Source: Nitriliruptorales bacterium (GTDB lineage Bacteria; Actinomycetota; Nitriliruptoria; Euzebyales; Egibacteraceae). From it: DNA of 7,045 bases. Below the pieces are notes generated by a model. That model was not told the DNA's origin. It was given only the letters and a program-made list of their open reading frames with translations, and made no database searches. Both the position numbers and the translations under genes were made by a program. Positions 4,509 through 7,045 of this stretch are shown here, piece after piece. The stretch spans positions 1 through 7,045 of the forward strand of contig SKPY01000112.1 of assembly GCA_007119305.1 (NCBI GenBank), written 5' to 3'. Within the stretch, counting starts at the first letter, position 1, and each line of letters opens with the position of its first letter.

Positions 4509-5186
4509 ATGGACGGATCCCACCGCGCCCCCGGCGGGTGCGCGCGCCTCGACCTCGACCGTGCCGCGCGCACCGGCGAACCGGAGGTCGTCTACGGCGA
4601 GGGCAAGACCCCCGCCGAGGTAGCCGCCCTGCTCGCCCAGCTGTGCGCGGCCGGCACCCGTCCGGTGCTGGCCACCCGCTGCTCCCCCGCGCACGCCGCC
4701 GCGTGCCCCGACGCCGCCTATGACGAGCGCTCCCGCCTGCTCGTGGCCCGCTCCGCCGCACCGGACCCGCACGCGGGCCGTGTGGCGGTGGTGTGCGCGG
4801 GCACCAGCGACCTGCCGGTGGCGACGGAGGCCACCGGCACGCTCGACGCGTTCGGGGTGCCCGTCACGCTCGTGGCCGACGTCGGCGTCGCCGGCCTCCA
4901 CCGGGTGCTGGCCGAGTCCGACCGCCTCGCCAGCGCGGACGTGTGCATCGTGGTCGCGGGCATGGAGGGTGCCCTGCCCGCGGTCGTGGCGGGTCTCGTG
5001 CCCTGCCCCGTGATCGCGGTGCCGACGAGCGTCGGTTACGGGGCCGCCTTCGACGGGCTCGCCGCGCTGCTCGGCATGCTCGCCTCGTGCGCGCCGGGCA
5101 TCACCGTCTGCAACATCGACGCTGGCTTCAGCGCGGCCCTCGCGGCGCGCCGCATGCTCCGCCTGACGCAGGCGAGGCGCACGTGA
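4509..5186 (+). CDS. larB: LarB, pyridinium-3,5-biscarboxylic acid mononucleotide synthase
   Basis: 225-residue cytoplasmic enzyme for the first step of nickel-pincer nucleotide synthesis. It carboxylates the pyridinium ring of nicotinic acid adenine dinucleotide and splits off AMP. The fold is related to PurE (AIR carboxylase). Family segments are RTGEPEVVYGEGKT (21-34), AGTSDLPVATEA, VVAGMEGALPAVVAGLV, PTSVGYGAAFDGLAALLGML and SCAPG, then NIDAGFSAA. C194 in SCAPG lines up with the Cys reported to form a covalent adduct with the pyridinium ring in Lactiplantibacillus LarB. At 225 residues it is shorter than the usual 245-250, and the missing part is the N-terminal helix before RTGEPEVVYGEGKT. 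A GTG at 4455 would add 18 residues, but these are Arg-rich and unlike that helix, so ATG 4509 is preferred. The stop overlaps the larC start by 4 bp. Confidence 0.93.
   Translation: MDGSHRAPGGCARLDLDRAARTGEPEVVYGEGKTPAEVAALLAQLCAAGTRPVLATRCSPAHAAACPDAAYDERSRLLVARSAAPDPHAGRVAVVCAGTSDLPVATEATGTLDAFGVPVTLVADVGVAGLHRVLAESDRLASADVCIVVAGMEGALPAVVAGLVPCPVIAVPTSVGYGAAFDGLAALLGMLASCAPGITVCNIDAGFSAALAARRMLRLTQARRT
5174..5177 (+). promoter_or_regulatory. Ribosome-binding site GAGG for larC, inside larB
   Basis: GAGG lies 5 nt before the larC GTG and within the last codons of larB. It supports the GTG at 5183 over the long upstream extension of the same frame. Confidence 0.6.
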
Positions 5187-6385
5187 GCAGCGTCCACGTC
5201 GACCCGGTGGGGGGCGCGAGCGGCGACATGCTCCTCGCCGCGCTCGTCGACGCGGGCGTCGACCCGGGCGCGCTGCGCGCCGCGGTCGACCCCCTCGACC
5301 TCGGCGACTGGACGCTCGAGATCGGCGAGGTCACGCGGGGCGGCCTCGGCGCCGTGGCCGTCACCGTCACGGCCGCCGACGACGGCGTCGTGCGCACCTG
5401 GCCGTACGTCCGCGGGCTGCTGGAACGCGCGCCGCTGCCCGAGGCGGTCCGGGCGCGGGCACTCGGCACCTTCCGGCGCCTGGCGCGCGCAGAGGCCCGC
5501 ATCCACCGCGTCGATCCCGAGCGGGTGCACTTCCACGAGGTGGGGGCGGTCGACGCGCTCGTCGATGTCGTCGGCGTGTGCACCGGCCTGCACCTGCTCG
5601 AGGCCGAGCGGGTGACGTGCGCGCCGGTGCCGCAGGGCGTCGGCATGACACGCAGCGCCCACGGGCTGCTGCCCCTGCCCGCCCCGGCGGTCCTCGAGCT
5701 CCTCGCCGGCGCCCCCACCTACTCCACGGGGATCACCGCGGAGCTGTGCACGCCGACGGGAGCCGCCCTGCTCGCCGAATGGGTCGACGAGTGGGCCGAC
5801 ATGCCGCCCCTGCGCCCGCGGCGGGTCGGCTACGGCGCAGGCGCCCGCAACCTCGAGGCGAGGCCGAACGTCCTGCGGCTGATCGTCGGCGAGCCGGCAC
5901 GTCACGGCGGCGCGGCGGCGGCGGTCCTGCTCGAGACGACCGTCGACGATCTGTCCGGCGAGCTCGTCCCCCCGGTGCTCGACGCCCTGCGCGCGGCCGG
6001 CGCCGACGACGCCTGGGCCCGCCCCGTCATCATGAAGAAGGGCCGGCCCGGGCTGGAGCTGGCGTGCATCGCCCCGCCGGCGCGCAGCGCGGCGCTGCGC
6101 CGCGTGCTGTTCCGCGAGACCACCACGCTGGGGGTGCGCGAGCGCCTCCTCGACAAGTGGACGCTGGAGCGGGAGTGGGTCACCGTCGAGGTCGAGGGGC
6201 AGCCGGTGCGGCTGAAGGTCGGCCGCCTCGACGACCAGGTCGTGAACGTCGCGCCGGAGTTCGAGGACTGCGCGGCGGCGGCCCGCGTCACCGGCCTGCC
6301 GATCAAGGAGATCGTGGCCCGCGCCCGGGCCGGCTGGCGCCCCGCGCCGGCCGAGCCCGAGCGTCCGCCCCCCGCCACGGCCTGA
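5183..6385 (+). CDS. larC: LarC, CTP-dependent nickel insertion enzyme (cyclometallase)
   Basis: 400-residue enzyme for the last step of the NPN pathway: insertion of nickel into pyridinium-3,5-bisthiocarboxylic acid mononucleotide with use of CTP. Family motifs in order are DPVGGASGDMLLAAL (7-21), HFHEVGAVDALVDVVG (116-131), the HGLLPLPAPA segment, ELCTPTGAA (187-195), ETTVDDLSGEL, MKKGRPG (284-290) and ETTTLGVR (312-319). The LarC1-like and LarC2-like parts lie in one unbroken frame, unlike L. plantarum, where a programmed frameshift joins them. The GTG start at 5183 has GAGG 5 nt upstream and forms a GTGA overlap with the larB stop, so translation is coupled. The last 20 or so residues are Pro/Ala/Glu-rich and look like a loose tail. 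The gene ends 30 bp from the convergent proS stop. LarE, which supplies the sulfur, is not in the window. Confidence 0.93.
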   Translation: MSSVHVDPVGGASGDMLLAALVDAGVDPGALRAAVDPLDLGDWTLEIGEVTRGGLGAVAVTVTAADDGVVRTWPYVRGLLERAPLPEAVRARALGTFRRLARAEARIHRVDPERVHFHEVGAVDALVDVVGVCTGLHLLEAERVTCAPVPQGVGMTRSAHGLLPLPAPAVLELLAGAPTYSTGITAELCTPTGAALLAEWVDEWADMPPLRPRRVGYGAGARNLEARPNVLRLIVGEPARHGGAAAAVLLETTVDDLSGELVPPVLDALRAAGADDAWARPVIMKKGRPGLELACIAPPARSAALRRVLFRETTTLGVRERLLDKWTLEREWVTVEVEGQPVRLKVGRLDDQVVNVAPEFEDCAAAARVTGLPIKEIVARARAGWRPAPAEPERPPPATA

Positions 6386-6387
6386 AC

Positions 6388-6399
6388 CCCGGTCGCGGG
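6388..6399. other. Small hairpin CCCG-GTCG-CGGG between larC and proS
   Basis: A 4-bp perfect stem with a 4-nt loop begins 3 nt after the larC stop in the 30-bp convergent gap. It has no T run on either side and is too weak to call a terminator. Ends of the two facing transcripts may overlap. Confidence 0.25.
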
Positions 6400-6415
6400 A
6401 GGCGTCGGCAGACCC

Positions 6416-7045
6416 TCAGTAGGCTTTCGCCACGTAGGCGAGCAGCTCCGCGTCGCCCGCGCCTTTGGGGCCGGGCACCCCGCCGTCGGGGGTGACGAGG
6501 CAGCGGATCGTGTAGCCCCGCTCGGCGAGCCGGGCCTCGCCCGCCTCGCCGACCCGCTGCCACGGGATGCGGAACAGCCCGGGCCCGTCGATGTCGTCCA
6601 GCGCTGCGGCGTCGCGGGTGGCGGCCGCACGCCGTTCCAGCGCCTGGTCGTGCAACGACTGCTGGATCTCGTCCAGCAGCTTGGGGACCGCCTCGGCGAC
6701 CGCGTCGAGGGCGAGGGCCTGCTTGTCGTCGCGGTCGCGACGGGCGACGGTCACCACCCCGGCCTCGAGGTCCCGGGGTCCGAGCTCGAGGCGCACGGGA
6801 ACACCCTTCAGTTCCCAGTCCACGATGCGCCGCCCGAACCCGAGGTTGGTGCGGTCGTCGAGCCGGGCGCGCACCCCGGCCGCGCGCAGCTGCGCGTGCA
6901 GGTCGCCTGCGGCCTCGAGCGCCTCGTCGCGCACGGCGAGCACCACCGCCGCGGCCGGTGCGACCTTCGGCGGCAGCCGCAGCCCCCGGTCGTCGCCGTG
7001 CGCCATGATGAGCGCGCCGACGACGCGGGTCGACACGCCCCACGA
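6416..7045 (-). CDS. proS: Prolyl-tRNA synthetase, archaeal/eukaryotic type, C-terminal part
   Basis: C-terminal 209 residues of a class II aminoacyl-tRNA synthetase that charges tRNA-Pro. The 5' part is beyond the right edge and the frame is open there. The visible part starts in class II motif 3: SWGVSTRVVGALIMAHGDDR, then GLRLPP, where a Thr-Arg pair and HGDD are typical of ProRS. The anticodon-binding domain follows, with RIVDWELKGVPVRLELGPRD. The C-terminal extension ends in AKAY, as in archaeal-type ProRS such as that of Thermus, which marks this as the ProS3 form and not the long bacterial form with an editing domain. The four Cys that bind zinc in the Thermus enzyme (427, 432, 458, 461) have no counterparts. 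Only the Cys of TIRC remains, which matches Thermus C446, not a zinc ligand. The C-terminus therefore seems to have lost its metal site. Confidence 0.93.
   Translation of the reverse strand, partial: SWGVSTRVVGALIMAHGDDRGLRLPPKVAPAAAVVLAVRDEALEAAGDLHAQLRAAGVRARLDDRTNLGFGRRIVDWELKGVPVRLELGPRDLEAGVVTVARRDRDDKQALALDAVAEAVPKLLDEIQQSLHDQALERRAAATRDAAALDDIDGPGLFRIPWQRVGEAGEARLAERGYTIRCLVTPDGGVPGPKGAGDAELLAYVAKAY

Noticed and set aside
3830..4573. Upstream extension of pheA to a start near 4573
   Set aside because: The extra residues are an out-of-frame reading of the DUF4446 gene. The GTG at 3829 has GGAGG and directly precedes the conserved PDT N-terminus.
4408..4761. Upstream extension of the DUF4446 frame to 4761
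   Set aside because: The extension overlaps larB antisense and is Arg/Gly-rich. The GTG at 4407 has a strong GGAGG and precedes the membrane segment.
4793..5182. Upstream extension of larC into larB
   Set aside because: It is a frame-shifted reading of larB. LarC homology begins directly after the GTG at 5183 with the DPVGGASGDM motif.
6386..6415. Bidirectional intrinsic terminator between larC and proS
   Set aside because: Only a 4-bp stem and no T run on either strand, so it is kept only as a weak hairpin.

Overview
The window is very GC-rich, gap-poor bacterial chromosome. It has GTG starts, 4-bp stop/start overlaps, TAnnnT promoter hexamers placed directly against start codons, and a secreted M23 peptidase carrying cell-wall-binding type 2 (CWB2) repeats. 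With an archaeal/eukaryotic-type prolyl-tRNA synthetase and an actinobacterial-looking PheA, this points to a high-GC Actinomycetota. A deep lineage such as Nitriliruptoria is a guess from the CWB2 content, not something the sequence proves. I see no tRNA, rRNA, CRISPR array, insertion sequence, phage gene or attachment site, and nothing that looks recently transferred.

Layout. Four genes lie on the minus strand and are read from right to left from a divergent control region near 4410-4508. They are a DUF4446 membrane protein (3826-4407), pheA for prephenate dehydratase (2891-3829, overlapping the first by 4 bp), a YibE/F-family multi-pass membrane protein (1547-2866, 24 bp after pheA), and a secreted M23 peptidase with CWB2 repeats (start at 1385, continuing past the left edge). 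From the same control region larB (4509-5186) and larC (5183-6385) run rightward with a 4-bp overlap. A 30-bp gap separates larC from the convergent 3' end of proS (6416 to the right edge, minus strand). The largest non-coding stretch is 1386-1546 (161 bp). It holds four inverted repeats, a pair of 7-bp direct repeats 21 bp apart, and the peptidase promoter. No stretch over 300 bp lacks a gene.

How the genes work together. LarB and LarC are the first and last enzymes of nickel-pincer nucleotide (NPN) cofactor synthesis. The middle enzyme LarE and any NPN-using racemase or epimerase are not in the window. PheA makes phenylpyruvate from prephenate and carries a C-terminal ACT domain for control by phenylalanine. 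Its translation appears coupled to the DUF4446 gene. YibE/F and the M23 peptidase are envelope proteins, each with its own probable leaderless promoter: TAGCCT lies exactly 7 nt before the ATG in both.

I did not find a convincing new biological system. The points most worth following are the shared leaderless promoter geometry, the DUF4446-pheA coupling, the larBC pair without larE, the loss of all four zinc cysteines in the ProS C-terminus, and the structured gap upstream of the peptidase.
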